Assembly: GCA_040004035.1 (NCBI GenBank)
Contig: JAMPLN010000005.1
DNA from: Microcoleus vaginatus_C
GTDB lineage: Bacteria > Cyanobacteriota > Cyanobacteriia > Cyanobacteriales > Microcoleaceae
Length of the DNA: 64,000 bases
Direction: 5' to 3' (one strand)
Shown here: positions 8,201 to 17,641 of the stretch, one piece after another
How the letters are laid out: each line of letters opens with the position of its first letter
Numbering within the stretch: position 1 is the stretch's first letter
Translations under genes and position numbers: made by a program
The notes under the pieces: model-generated
What the model was told of the DNA's origin: nothing
Seen by the model: only the letters and a program-made list of their open reading frames with translations
The model's database searches: none

Positions 8201-9508
8201 ATGACATTACGCATCATTCCGCGCAGTTGGCAGCGATCGATTAAAACTCTTTTCCCGCTTCTGTGTGCCGTCTCATTCATTATAGTATTGCTGGCGAACA
8301 ACTTCATTCCGGCGATCGCCCAGGAACCCCGCCAGGAAATTCGCGGCGTTTGGATGACGACAAACGACAAAGACATCCTCAGAGATCGTCGCAAACTAGG
8401 AGATGCTGTCAGCAAACTAAAACGGTTAAATTTCAACACAATCTATCCGGTAGTCTGGAATTCTGGCTATGCAATGTATCCCAGCAATGTAGCGCAGCAA
8501 AGAGACCTTCAACCCTTTGTTTACAGAGGGTTAGACGGACAAGATATGATCGCAGATTTAATCGATCAAGCTCACCGCCAAGGCCTGCTAGTAATTCCTT
8601 GGTTTGAGTTTGGTTTCATGGCTCCTCCCACCTCAGAATTAGCCTTAAATCATCCCGATTGGCTGACACAAAAACAAGATGGCAGCCAAACATCAAACGG
8701 CGCGGGCGGCGAAGTAGTTTGGCTCAATCCCTTTCATCCAGAAGTTCAGCAATTCATTACCGAACTCGTACTAGAAATCACCACTCAATACAACGCCGAC
8801 GGCATTCAATTTGACGACCACATGAGTTTGCCGTCAGAATTTGGATACGATGAGTACACAGTTGCTTTGTATACCAAAGAAACCAAAAAAGCTCCGCCCA
8901 AAGATTTTCAAAATCCAGCATGGGTGCAATGGCGAGCCAATAAAATTACCGCTTTTATGTCGCAGCTAAATCAAGCCGTCAAAGCAGTAAAACCCAATGC
9001 AATTTTCTCGATTTCTCCCAATTACTACGAGTTTGCTTACAAACATCACCTACAAGATTGGCTGACTTGGGTGCGTTTGGATATTGCCGACGAGCTAATC
9101 GTGCAAGTGTACCGTCCCAATTTAGAATCATTTGTGGGCAAGATTAACCGTCCAGAAATGCAAGAAGCACAGCAAAAGATTCCCACCGGAATTGGGATTA
9201 TGACTGGTTTGAGAAATAACCCCGTACCGATTCAGCAAATTAAATCTCAGGTGCAAGCAGTCCAAGGATACGGCTTAGGCGTCGCTTTCTTCTACTACGA
9301 AAGCTTGTGGGAATATGCACCAGAACCTATCGCAGTTCGACTTTCTCAATTTAGCGATTTCTTCCCGTCTTCTGCATTCCGAACAGCGCTACAAATACCC
9401 AGACGCGCGGCGACTTTCCCTCCACCTGCGCCACCCAAACCAGACCCCAAAGCTAAGCCAGAGCAACCTACCAAAAACAACCCACCTTCGCCCTCGCCAA
9501 CCACGTAA
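8201..9508 (+). CDS. Secreted family-10-like glycosyl hydrolase (GHL10/YngK type)
   Basis: A protein of about 435 residues with an N-terminal signal peptide (basic RSWQRSIK, a hydrophobic core, then AIA before QEP). The mature part opens with EIRGVWMTT and goes on with LNFNTIYPVVWN, HPDWL and QFDDHMS, all typical of the glycosyl hydrolase-like 10 family whose members act on bacterial envelope polysaccharides. The acidic residues in FDDH are the likely catalytic area. The C-terminus is a proline-rich tail of about 35 residues. The ATG at 8201 gives the cleanest signal peptide; the frame opens earlier (8117, 8159). The export call is good; the substrate is unknown. Confidence 0.85.
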   Translation: MTLRIIPRSWQRSIKTLFPLLCAVSFIIVLLANNFIPAIAQEPRQEIRGVWMTTNDKDILRDRRKLGDAVSKLKRLNFNTIYPVVWNSGYAMYPSNVAQQRDLQPFVYRGLDGQDMIADLIDQAHRQGLLVIPWFEFGFMAPPTSELALNHPDWLTQKQDGSQTSNGAGGEVVWLNPFHPEVQQFITELVLEITTQYNADGIQFDDHMSLPSEFGYDEYTVALYTKETKKAPPKDFQNPAWVQWRANKITAFMSQLNQAVKAVKPNAIFSISPNYYEFAYKHHLQDWLTWVRLDIADELIVQVYRPNLESFVGKINRPEMQEAQQKIPTGIGIMTGLRNNPVPIQQIKSQVQAVQGYGLGVAFFYYESLWEYAPEPIAVRLSQFSDFFPSSAFRTALQIPRRAATFPPPAPPKPDPKAKPEQPTKNNPPSPSPTT

Positions 9509-9590
9509 AAGAATTAAAGAGTCATCAGTCATTAGTCATTAGTTAGAAACCATTAATTCGGAGGGGCGGGTTTTACAACAATAAGGCTCT

Positions 9591-9668
9591 GAGGGGCGGG
9601 CTAGGAGCAACGGCCCACAAGAAAATCCACTCTTTGTGGAACAGGCATCTTGCCTGTTCCTAACAGAG
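9591..9668. repeat. Dispersed repeat with aacaggc...gcctgtt palindrome
   Basis: Second copy of the family described at 5702-5774, sharing ctaggagcaacggcccaca and the AACAGGC/GCCTGTT hairpin. Just before it (about 9523-9545) is a short tandem of attagtc, another dispersed motif seen again around 58065-58190 and 58730-58750. Confidence 0.75.
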
Positions 9669-9717
9669 GTGCAAGATGTCAGTTTAACCGGAGTTAATAT
9701 AAAAACCATCAATAAAA

Positions 9718-10698
9718 ATGCAAACAAAGCAAAAAATTTTACTGCCAAAAATGGGCTGCGGCACTTGGGCTTGGGGCAACAGATTGCTCTGGGGCTACAA
9801 TGAAAGTATGGACGAGGAATTGCAAGCCGTTTTCAATCTTTGTGTCAGCAGCGGTGTCACTTTATTCGATACTGGCGACTCTTACGGAACAGGGAAATTA
9901 AACGGACGCAGCGAGCAGCTTTTGGGGCTGTTTTCTCAACAATATCAAGGTGTAAACAAAGACAGTATTTGTATTGCGACAAAACTGGCTGCTTATCCTT
10001 GGAGACTGACGCGACAATCAATGATATCGGCTTGCAAAGCCTCTGCGGCGCGCCTCGGGAAAAATGTAGATTTGGTACAAATGCACTGGTCTACAGCCAA
10101 TTACGCTCCTTGGCAAGAGGGAGCTCTTTTAGACGGTTTGGCTGACCTTTACGAGCAAGGATTGGTCAAAGGAGTGGGCTTGTCTAATTACGGGCCGAAA
10201 CGGCTGAAATGGGTGCATCGGAAATTTAGCGATCGCCAAATTCCTATTGTTACTTTACAAGTGCAATATTCGCTACTTTCCACCTATCCTGTGACAGAAC
10301 TCGGGTTGAAAGATGTTTGCGATGAATTGGGGATAAAATTGATTGCTTACAGTCCTCTAGCCTTGGGGTTGCTGACGGGTAAATATTCCGAAAACGGCTC
10401 TCTTCCTAAAGGTATTCGAGGTTTGGCGTGCAAGCAGCTACTTCCGGGAATGCGATCGCTTTTGGAGTGTTTGCGAGAAATAGCGGCATTCAGAAACAAG
10501 ACTGTTTCGCAGGTAGCAATCAACTGGTGCATCTGCAAAGAAACTATTCCGATTCCGGGGGCGAAATCTGTGGCACAGGCGAGAGATAATATTGGTGCTT
10601 TGGGCTGGGAGTTAGACTCCGGGGAGATTGCCGAATTGGATAAGGCGGCGGCAAGTGTAGATAAAAAAATGGTGCAGAATATCTTTCAAACTCGGTAA
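9718..10698 (+). CDS. Aldo/keto reductase
   Basis: A 326-residue NADPH-dependent oxidoreductase with a TIM-barrel pattern. The catalytic tetrad is recognisable: Asp and Tyr in FDTGDSYG, Lys in ATKLAAYPW and His in QMHWST. The cofactor end is also present (IPIPGAKSVAQARDN near residue 280). Length is standard. The substrate cannot be read from sequence. The gene stands alone between two repeat clusters. Confidence 0.9.
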   Translation: MQTKQKILLPKMGCGTWAWGNRLLWGYNESMDEELQAVFNLCVSSGVTLFDTGDSYGTGKLNGRSEQLLGLFSQQYQGVNKDSICIATKLAAYPWRLTRQSMISACKASAARLGKNVDLVQMHWSTANYAPWQEGALLDGLADLYEQGLVKGVGLSNYGPKRLKWVHRKFSDRQIPIVTLQVQYSLLSTYPVTELGLKDVCDELGIKLIAYSPLALGLLTGKYSENGSLPKGIRGLACKQLLPGMRSLLECLREIAAFRNKTVSQVAINWCICKETIPIPGAKSVAQARDNIGALGWELDSGEIAELDKAAASVDKKMVQNIFQTR

Positions 10699-10721
10699 TA
10701 TCTGAGATGTTGTACCATTCT

Positions 10722-10892
10722 GGTGAACAGGCAATATGCCTGTTCCACAAAGAATGAATTTCTTGTGGGGTGGGCATCCTGCCCGTACCATTCTCATGAA
10801 CAGGCAAGATGCCTGTTCCACAAGACATGAATTTGCTTGTTCCACAAAAACTAAATTTTCTTGTGGGGTGGGCATCCTGCCTGCCCCTGAAA
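10722..10892. repeat. Composite cluster of gcctgttccaca / tgtggggtgggcatcctgcc repeats
   Basis: At least two AACAGGC/GCCTGTT hairpins interleaved with two copies of a cttgtggggtgggcatcc block. It sits between the convergent aldo/keto reductase and M20 genes. A close relative is at 25652-25735 and simpler ones at 5702 and 9591. Confidence 0.8.
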
Positions 10893-10899
10893 GCCTGAT

Positions 10900-12114
10900 T
10901 TACATCACACAAAAATTTTCCACGCAGCGCACAAACATTTCTACACCCATCCCCAGCGCAGTTTCATCAAAATCAAAGCGCGGGTGATGGTGCGGGTAAG
11001 CCAAGTTTTTCTCTGGATTGGCCGAACCCAAAAAGAAATAGCAACCGGGAACTTCTTGCAAAAAGAACGACATATCCTCGCCGCCCATTGTTTGACATTC
11101 TGGAACGATTCCCGCAGGAGTTTCTACAACCGATTCTGCCACGCCGCGCACCAATTCAGCTATTCTTGAATCATTAATAACTGGCGGGTAAAGCGAACAA
11201 TAATTTAATTGGTAATTGGCCCCGTGACTCTGACAAATTCCGGCAATTACTTGCTCGATTCGCTTGGCAAAATAACCTTGATATGCAGGATTGAAATAAC
11301 GCACCGTGCCACCGATTTGAGCGGTGTCGGCAATGACGTTGTGGGTGTGGCCTGCGTGGAATTGGCCGACAGTTACTACCGCTGAGTCGATCGGGTCAAT
11401 ATTCCGCGCGACAATTGCCTGCAAAGCGCTGACAATTTGGGCTGTAACTACGATCGAGTCCACAGTCTGATGTGGCATTGCGCCGTGTCCACCTTTGCCA
11501 AAAATCGTGCAGTCAAAAACTTCGACAGCCGCCATCAGCGCGCCACTGCGGACGCCTACAGTGCCTAAAGGTAGATTGTTCCACAAATGCAAGCCGACGA
11601 TCGCATCAACATCAGGATTCTTCAAAACTCCCGCTTCAATCATCGGTTTTGCCCCTCCTGGCCCTTCTTCGGCGGGCTGAAAGATAAATTTTACTTTACC
11701 CGAAAAGCTGTGTTTGTGCTTTGCCAGATAACAAACAGTACCAAGGGCGATCGCAGTGTGGCCGTCGTGGCCGCAAGCGTGCATAATTCCATCATGCTGC
11801 GATCGATAATCCACCTCATTTTCTTCTTGAATGGGCAAAGCATCCATATCCGCTCGAATTGCCAAAACCCGCCCCGGTTTGCCGCTGTCTATAGTTGCGA
11901 CAATACCAGTTTTAGCAATATTAGTTTGATGCTCTATGCCCCATTCTTGCAACTTTTGCGAGACAAACTGCGCCGTTAAATTTTCATCAAAACTCAACTC
12001 CGGTTTTTGGTGCAAAAGGCGACGCCATTCGACTAGCTGAGGCTGCAAATTTCTAATCTCCAGCCGCAATTGAGATAAATCGACAGAGGTTAAATTCGGT
12101 AAAGTTGAAACCAT
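10900..12114 (-). CDS. M20-family amidohydrolase
   Basis: A 404-residue metalloenzyme like IAA-amino acid hydrolases and N-acyl-L-amino acid amidohydrolases. Metal and catalytic motifs are present: HACGHDGHTA near residue 110, EEGPGGAKPMIEAG, and the dimerisation-domain GGHGAMPH near residue 210. The C-terminal metal site includes GGEDMSFF. The start is supported by a strong Shine-Dalgarno sequence (aaggaga, about seven bases upstream). The substrate is not predictable beyond an N-acyl amino acid or a similar amide. Confidence 0.92.
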   Translation of the reverse strand: MVSTLPNLTSVDLSQLRLEIRNLQPQLVEWRRLLHQKPELSFDENLTAQFVSQKLQEWGIEHQTNIAKTGIVATIDSGKPGRVLAIRADMDALPIQEENEVDYRSQHDGIMHACGHDGHTAIALGTVCYLAKHKHSFSGKVKFIFQPAEEGPGGAKPMIEAGVLKNPDVDAIVGLHLWNNLPLGTVGVRSGALMAAVEVFDCTIFGKGGHGAMPHQTVDSIVVTAQIVSALQAIVARNIDPIDSAVVTVGQFHAGHTHNVIADTAQIGGTVRYFNPAYQGYFAKRIEQVIAGICQSHGANYQLNYCSLYPPVINDSRIAELVRGVAESVVETPAGIVPECQTMGGEDMSFFLQEVPGCYFFLGSANPEKNLAYPHHHPRFDFDETALGMGVEMFVRCVENFCVM

Positions 12115-12159
12115 GTTTTATTCTCCTTATAGCAATTCAGAATAATTTGTGAAACTCTC

Positions 12160-12290
12160 TCTTCTCTTTCTCTGCGCTCTCTGCGCTCTCTGCGGTTAAA
12201 AGAAAATCTTCTTCAATCCTATCTGAGTTGTGCAGGAGATTTTTTTTAATGAACCGCAGAGGACGCAGAGTACGCAGAGGAAGAGAAGAA
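12160..12290. repeat. Inverted pair of ccgcagagg repeats
   Basis: One arm (about 12160-12197) reads ctctgcgctctctgcggtt and the other (about 12247-12285) reads the complement-type aaccgcagaggacgcagag. The two could fold on each other across about 50 bases. They lie between the M20 gene and bioD, which run in the same direction. Confidence 0.65.
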
Positions 12291-12317
12291 TGAGAAAGAG
12301 AGGTGTTGAGAATAGGG

Positions 12318-13025
12318 TTATTTAGAAGTCTGAGAAACTAAATTAACCCCTGGCAGTAACCGCTCTAAATCTAAATCTGAAGCAATTTTAGCTAATTTAG
12401 CAAGGTCAGTCGGGTCATCTAAATGCGGCAAAATACCCAACACAGGTATTTGAGTCAGCGACTGGATCAAATCAACGGGCGCTAAATCGGCAATTTCTTG
12501 TTCAGAATAAGCTTTAACGCAATTGAGCACAATTCCTCTCAGCTTAAAACCAGTGTGTCTGGCGAGAGCAACATTCGCTACAGCTTGCCCGATCGCCCCC
12601 AACCTCACAGGTACTACCAAAACCCCTCTCAGCCGCCAATCCCTGGCAATATCGGCCACAGTCAGTTCCCAGGTTACAGGCGATCCCAGCCCTCCCAAAG
12701 CTTCCACCAACACAAAATCCTTGCGCTCAGAGAGGCTTTGCCAAGCCGTCCAGACATTTTCGAGTTCGATATGTCTCCCCTCCCGTTCCGCAGCAATCGG
12801 CGGTGCTAGAGGCGCATCAAAGTGCAGCGGATTGAGTTCTTCGGGGGATTGGTCGAGGGAAAACAAACGGGTGTAGAGTTCGCGATCGCCCGTTCCTGTT
12901 TGCATGAGTTTCATAATTCCCAAACTGCGATCGGGAAAATACATTTGCCAATAAGCAGCCAGAGCGCTGGTCAAAACAGTTTTGCCCGCGTCGGTATCAG
13001 TTCCAGCAATTAGCAAGGAGTTCAT
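12318..13025 (-). CDS. bioD: Dethiobiotin synthetase
   Basis: A 235-residue P-loop enzyme that closes the ureido ring of dethiobiotin from 7,8-diaminopelargonate, CO2 and ATP. The Walker A motif GTDTDAGKT lies at the N-terminus and the VEALGGLGSP loop near residue 108 matches the BioD active site. The ATG at 13025 is chosen over a TTG six bases earlier. No other biotin biosynthesis gene is adjacent, but a BioY-like transporter is present at the start of the window. Confidence 0.9.
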   Translation of the reverse strand: MNSLLIAGTDTDAGKTVLTSALAAYWQMYFPDRSLGIMKLMQTGTGDRELYTRLFSLDQSPEELNPLHFDAPLAPPIAAEREGRHIELENVWTAWQSLSERKDFVLVEALGGLGSPVTWELTVADIARDWRLRGVLVVPVRLGAIGQAVANVALARHTGFKLRGIVLNCVKAYSEQEIADLAPVDLIQSLTQIPVLGILPHLDDPTDLAKLAKIASDLDLERLLPGVNLVSQTSK

Positions 13026-13085
13026 TGACAAATAGCTAACAAATAATTGGCCTCAACATCAGTCTAGGGGAATTTTGCCAGAAGT

Positions 13086-14768
13086 TTAGAGTTCTGGCGA
13101 CGGTGCGGGTGTTGGTGCGGGTTCCGGTTCCGGCGCGGGTTCCGGTTCCGGCGCAGGTTCCGGTGCAGGAGTTGGGGCCGGTTCCGGCGCAGGTTCCGGT
13201 GTTGGCGCTGGTTCCGGCGACGGCGCGGGAGTTGGTGCAGGTTCCGGTGTTGGCGCGGGAGTTGGCGCTGGTGTTGGCGACGGCGCGGGTGTGGGTTTGG
13301 GTGCGGGAGTTGGTGCGGGCGCCGGTTTGGGGGCCGGTTTGGGCGCCGGAGTCGGCGCTGGCGTTGGTTTTGGTGCCGGAGTTGGCGCTGGGCTTGGTTC
13401 TGGGCTTGGTTCCGGCAAAGGTTCTGGGTTCGGTTCCGGCAAAGGTTCTGGGCTTGGTTCTGGCAAAGGTTCTGGGCTCGGTTCCGGCAAAGGTTCTGGG
13501 CTCGGTTCCGGCAAAGGTTCTGGGCTTGGTTCTGGCAAAGGTAGCGGGCTTGGGGTTGCCAAAGGTTGCGGGGTTGGGGTTGGCAAAGGTAGCGGGTTTG
13601 GTATCGGAGTTAGTGTCGGCGTCGGATTTGTAAGTGCTGGCGGTGTCGGAGTGGGTTTGGGCCGCGAATTGTTGAGAAATGAGCCGACTAAAGCCCAGGA
13701 ACCAAAGCCAGTCAAGATTACTAAGCCCGCCAGCAGTCCGATCGCAGCGATGGGATTGTCCCAAAAAGAGCCGCCAACAGGCTCAATTAACGGGTCTGGC
13801 TGGTTTTGCGGGTGGGAACTCTGGGCGACGGGCTCTGGCGGCCTGCCCACGGCCACCGTTGCTATTAGCGAAGGGTTTGTCTGCACCACTGCTGGCGCGG
13901 GCGGTACAGTTGGCTGGCTAGGTTTAGGATTAGTTTGGGCGTCGAGTGCTTGGGCGACTTCGCTGACAGATTGATATCGATCGCCCGGAGACCGACTCAA
14001 CATCCGATTCAGCACCAAAGCCAAACCCGTGCTCACCTGCACTTGCTGCTGCCAATTCCACTGCAGCGTTGTTTGATCGAGCAATTCCTGCGGTTCTTTG
14101 CCTGTCAGCAGGACGATCGCCGTTACGGCTAAAGCGTAGAGGTCGCTGCTGGCAGTTGCCCGCCCGCTGTGCAACTGTTCCATCGGCGCGTAGCCGATTT
14201 TACCCACTGTTGTCGCGTGGGCTGTTCCTTCGGGAGACTGGACTTTGGTGGCGAGTTCCTTCACCACTCCAAAGTCAATCAGCACCGGCAACTGGTCGTT
14301 TTCCCTGCGGATGATATTTTCTGGGGAGATGTCGCGGTGGATGATGCCGCGGGCGTGGATGTGAGCGAGTACCGGCAGCATTTGCCGGATAAATACCAAG
14401 ACTTCGGCTTCGGTGAAGCTGCGACCATTTGAAGTTCGATCGAGCAACAGTTCGCGGTAAGTCATTCCTTCCACGTAATCCTGCACTAAAAACAAACGCT
14501 GGTTCTCTTCAAATATTGCCCGAAACTGGGGAATTTGTGGGTGCCCAATTTGGTAAAGTATTGCCGCCTCTCTTTGAAACAATTCCTTCGATTTTTCCAA
14601 AACATAAGGCCCGCTTTGCACCGGAATCAATTCCTTCAGGGCGCAGCGTTCTTGAAACCGTCCCAAATCTTCTACTAAATAAGTCCGGCCAAATCCTCCT
14701 TGACCTAAAATATTCACCAAGCGGTAGCGGTTTTGTAGGAGAGTTCCAATAGCAATAGGTGGCTGCAT
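13086..14768 (-). CDS. Membrane Ser/Thr protein kinase with proline-rich outer domain
   Basis: A 560-residue Hanks-type kinase. The N-terminal catalytic domain shows the glycine loop GQGGFG (22-27), catalytic lysine in ALKE (Lys45), HRD at 144-146 followed by ISPEN, and DFG at 165-167. A single membrane helix lies near residues 340-365. The C-terminal 180 residues are almost wholly Pro, Glu, Ala, Ser and Thr, with tandem EPSPEPLP units, then APTPAPKP, then PEPAP blocks. Such tails are thought to span or sense the cell wall. The downstream signal and substrates are unknown. The complementary strand of the tail gives long glycine-rich frames, which are artefacts. Confidence 0.9.
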   Translation of the reverse strand: MQPPIAIGTLLQNRYRLVNILGQGGFGRTYLVEDLGRFQERCALKELIPVQSGPYVLEKSKELFQREAAILYQIGHPQIPQFRAIFEENQRLFLVQDYVEGMTYRELLLDRTSNGRSFTEAEVLVFIRQMLPVLAHIHARGIIHRDISPENIIRRENDQLPVLIDFGVVKELATKVQSPEGTAHATTVGKIGYAPMEQLHSGRATASSDLYALAVTAIVLLTGKEPQELLDQTTLQWNWQQQVQVSTGLALVLNRMLSRSPGDRYQSVSEVAQALDAQTNPKPSQPTVPPAPAVVQTNPSLIATVAVGRPPEPVAQSSHPQNQPDPLIEPVGGSFWDNPIAAIGLLAGLVILTGFGSWALVGSFLNNSRPKPTPTPPALTNPTPTLTPIPNPLPLPTPTPQPLATPSPLPLPEPSPEPLPEPSPEPLPEPSPEPLPEPSPEPLPEPNPEPLPEPSPEPSPAPTPAPKPTPAPTPAPKPAPKPAPAPTPAPKPTPAPSPTPAPTPAPTPEPAPTPAPSPEPAPTPEPAPEPAPTPAPEPAPEPEPAPEPEPAPTPAPSPEL

Positions 14769-15150
14769 AAGTTTAAGTTGAAACTGTTAAAAAATAGACG
14801 ATCGCTCACAGACTTAGTAATGCTAGGTCTTTAATGCTCTTGAGCATACTTCACTATCTGTAGTCCCCAGTCCCGACCAAAGTTAGTATTTTACATTTTT
14901 TTGACATTCTTGGACGCCCGGATGGTCAGAAACCGGGTTTTTTCACGAAAATACACAGGTTGCAACCCGCATATCCGATCGAAAACCCGGTTTCTGCGTC
15001 AATATCTCAAGGGAGAAATGCACGATTTTTCGTAGAAACCGGGTTTTTTGGCCTTAGCCCTAATAAGTTGTCGCCCCTCGGCCTAAGCCATACATCTCTA
15101 TAAAGCTTGAGATTATTTATGGGAGATGTCTACTGACTACTGACTACTGA
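14769..15150. repeat. Intergenic region with GAAACCCGGTTTC repeats
   Basis: No gene seen. Three copies of the palindromic word agaaaccgggttt (about 14930, 14983 and 15036) lie within 120 bases in alternating orientation. At about 15131-15157 there is a short tandem of tgactac. Other copies of the GAAACC family occur at about 16058, 30335-30400 and 62703-62771. Confidence 0.75.
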
Positions 15151-15609
15151 CTACTGATTAAGCTTTGCTTTCACCATGTCTTGAATTCTGTTACCGTCTG
15201 CTTTGCCCTTAAGCTGCTGCATTGCCTTGCCCATCACCTTGCCCATATCTTTTGCAGAAGTAGCGCCCACCGAAGCAATCACTTCGTCAACGACTTGACT
15301 CACCTCTTCGTCTGACATCTGGGGTGGCAAATACTCTTCAACAATTGCTAACTCCGCCTCCTCTTGTGCCACTAAATCTTCGCGGCCACCTTTGCGGTAT
15401 TGTTCGATCGAATCCCGGCGCTGTTTGGCTATTTGCATCAAAATTTCCATTTCTTGAGCTTCTGTCAGCGTCTCTTGGCCGGAGGGACGAAGGCTGACTT
15501 CTTTTTCGAGAATAAATTTCTTGATGCCGCGAACTGTTTCCAAGCGAACTTTGTCCTTGGACTTCATGGCTGCTTTGATTTCTTCGTCAATGCGTTCTCT
15601 TAAGCTCAT
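15151..15609 (-). CDS. YqeY-like protein (GatB/YqeY domain)
   Basis: A 152-residue helical protein beginning SLRERIDEEIKAAMKSKDK and ending with the KGKADGNRIQDMVK segment of the GatB/YqeY C-terminal domain. Length equals the usual free-standing YqeY (about 150). The domain is related to the tRNA-binding tail of the GatB subunit of Asp/Glu-tRNA amidotransferase; the function of YqeY itself is not established. Confidence 0.92.
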   Translation of the reverse strand: MSLRERIDEEIKAAMKSKDKVRLETVRGIKKFILEKEVSLRPSGQETLTEAQEMEILMQIAKQRRDSIEQYRKGGREDLVAQEEAELAIVEEYLPPQMSDEEVSQVVDEVIASVGATSAKDMGKVMGKAMQQLKGKADGNRIQDMVKAKLNQ

Positions 15610-16216
15610 CGATTTCTACCTTGCTTTGCCCGATATCAAAAATCTGGAGTATGCTCCGATTCTTAACTTTTTTTACAGTATTTTTCCAGTTTATTGCCTG
15701 TTGGTGGCATTTTTATCGCCTTGAACCCGGATGCCTTCGGCCTTCGACTGAATTTTGGGCGGCTACACTTCCAGCCTCGGCCCCAAATTGACTCTCGCCA
15801 GAATTTTTAGACGCAGGGGCACAAGTGCGATCGTACTTCTGCCAGTACAGAGTTCGCTAGAACCCACATTCCACACTCTGGGCTGTCACACAGCATAATT
15901 ACGCAGAATGCTCTATCTTTACAGTAATAAATTATGCCTTTAAAAAGTAATTTATCCGTTAATGTACGGTATTCTAGTATAACTTATAGTTTTATAGGTG
16001 GATAAAAATAAGTAAAAACCGATTGTGACCGTTGAGGGTGCCGAAAGAGGGCTAGAAACCCGGTTTATCGCGCATATTTCTGCAAGTCCTATTCAATTCG
16101 CCTCACTTCACACTTGTGGTCGCCACGAATGTTAAATCTATTAAAAAATTGGCTGAATATTTCTAGTTTCAGATGGTAAGATAGCGATGGAATAAACGTC
16201 CTGCAAGAGGCCTGCT
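15610..16216. other. 607-base gap between divergent yqeY and prs
   Basis: No supported gene. It must hold the promoters of both flanking genes, but no clear consensus pair stands out on reading. One GAAACCCGG-type word sits at about 16058. AT-rich stretches at about 15930-16010 could be regulatory. Confidence 0.6.
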
Positions 16217-17209
16217 GTGATCCGTTCTGCTACTTTACCGCTTCCGCTTCCCGAGCCGCCGGTTTCCGCTCATGACCGTCTGCGGCTGTTCTCCGGTTCT
16301 GCTAATATTCCCCTCGCCCAAGAGGTGGCTCGCTATCTGGGGATTGATTTGGGGCCGATGGTTCGCAAGCGGTTTGCTGATGGGGAACTCTACGTTCAAA
16401 TTCAAGAATCGATTCGGGGTTGCGATGTTTACTTGATTCAGCCAACTTGCTGTCCGGTAAACGATCGCCTCATGGAATTGTTAATTATGATCGATGCTTG
16501 TCGCCGCGCTTCGGCCAGACAAATTACTGCTGTCATTCCCTATTACGGATATGCTAGGGCTGACCGCAAAACGGCCGGAAGAGAGTCGATTACTGCAAAA
16601 TTAGTGGCTAATTTGATTACGGAAGCTGGGGCCGGTCGCATTTTGGCGATGGATTTGCACTCGGCTCAGATTCAAGGTTATTTTGACATTCCTTTCGATC
16701 ACGTTTACGGTTCGCCGGTGCTTTTGGATTATCTGGCGAGCAAGCAATTGACGGATATTGTTGTGGTTTCGCCGGATGTTGGCGGAGTCGCTAGGGCGAG
16801 AGCTTTTGCCAAAAAGCTTGGCGATGCTCCCCTGGCAATTATTGACAAGCGCCGCCAAGCTCACAACGTGGCAGAAGTGATGAATCTTATCGGTGATGTC
16901 AGGGGCAAAACTGCTGTGTTGGTGGACGACATGATCGATACTGCCGGCACGATTTCTGAAGGTGCCCGATTGTTGCGCCGCGAGGGTGCGAGGCAGGTTT
17001 ATGCTTGTGCTACTCATGCGGTGTTTTCGCCTCCGGCGATCGAGCGTTTGTCTAGCGGGGTTTTGGAAGAGGTAATTGTTACGAATACAATTCCTGTGCC
17101 GGAAGAGAACCGTTTTCAGCAGTTGACGGTGCTTTCGGTAGCCAATTTGCTCGGAGAAACTATTTGGCGGATTCACGAAGATAGTTCTGTTAGCAGTATG
17201 TTCCGCTAG
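16217..17209 (+). CDS. prs: Ribose-phosphate pyrophosphokinase
   Basis: A 330-residue cytoplasmic enzyme making PRPP from ribose 5-phosphate and ATP for nucleotide, histidine and tryptophan synthesis. Motifs: FADGELYVQIQES near residue 55, the RADRKTAGRESITAK flexible loop near 115, and the PRPP-binding loop VLVDDMIDTAGT near 235. The length matches class I enzymes with a short cyanobacterial N-terminal extension. The start is a GTG preceded by agagg about ten bases upstream. A strong terminator follows. Confidence 0.96.
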   Translation: MIRSATLPLPLPEPPVSAHDRLRLFSGSANIPLAQEVARYLGIDLGPMVRKRFADGELYVQIQESIRGCDVYLIQPTCCPVNDRLMELLIMIDACRRASARQITAVIPYYGYARADRKTAGRESITAKLVANLITEAGAGRILAMDLHSAQIQGYFDIPFDHVYGSPVLLDYLASKQLTDIVVVSPDVGGVARARAFAKKLGDAPLAIIDKRRQAHNVAEVMNLIGDVRGKTAVLVDDMIDTAGTISEGARLLRREGARQVYACATHAVFSPPAIERLSSGVLEEVIVTNTIPVPEENRFQQLTVLSVANLLGETIWRIHEDSSVSSMFR

Positions 17210-17242
17210 AGGGCAAAGACACTTTTTGAATGTTTGTTTTAG

Positions 17243-17280
17243 GGTGCGTTAACAAGAGTGTAACGCACCGTTTTTTTTTT
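17243..17280 (+). terminator. Rho-independent terminator of prs
   Basis: A perfect 9-bp stem (GGTGCGTTA with TAACGCACC), a 9-base loop and a run of ten T residues, starting 34 bases after the prs stop codon. Confidence 0.92.
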
Positions 17281-17641
17281 GAATAGTGCGATCGTTTCCC
17301 GCAAGTAATAAGCCCAGGCTCATCTAAATTTTACTGTCAACTTCCCTTAAATTATTGGGGAGTGGGCGTCCCGCCCGCCCGGAAAATACAATTTAGAGGT
17401 CGAACAGCTTATCAAGTTTCTCGCTAAAATAACGGTTATAACTTTTTAGGGAGGACTCAAGTCCTCATAAAATTCGCTCGGACTTGAGTTTTCACTACGA
17501 ACCAATGTGACGATCGGCGATCGATCGCACTTGGTACCACCGGAACAAGAGATGGTAAAATTCTATCTTGTTGTCTGAAGAGGGCGACTTTTTATATTCT
17601 AGATAAGTCTCATCACAATAAGGAGCCAATAGGGAAAAATC
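17281..17641. repeat. Intergenic region with dispersed repeat fragments
   Basis: No gene. About 17309-17410 contains two blocks (gcccaggctcatcta..., and gggcgtcccgcccgcc... through acagcttat) that recur, further apart, around 25587-25618 and 25768-25815. About 17450-17495 has an inverted actcaagtcc/ggacttgagt pair. The DUF3747 promoter presumably lies after 17500. Confidence 0.6.

Noticed and set aside
13103..13974. Long glycine/valine-rich open frames on the plus strand
   Set aside because: They are the complement of the Pro-rich tail of the minus-strand kinase; repeat composition keeps them open. There is no start signal and no family.
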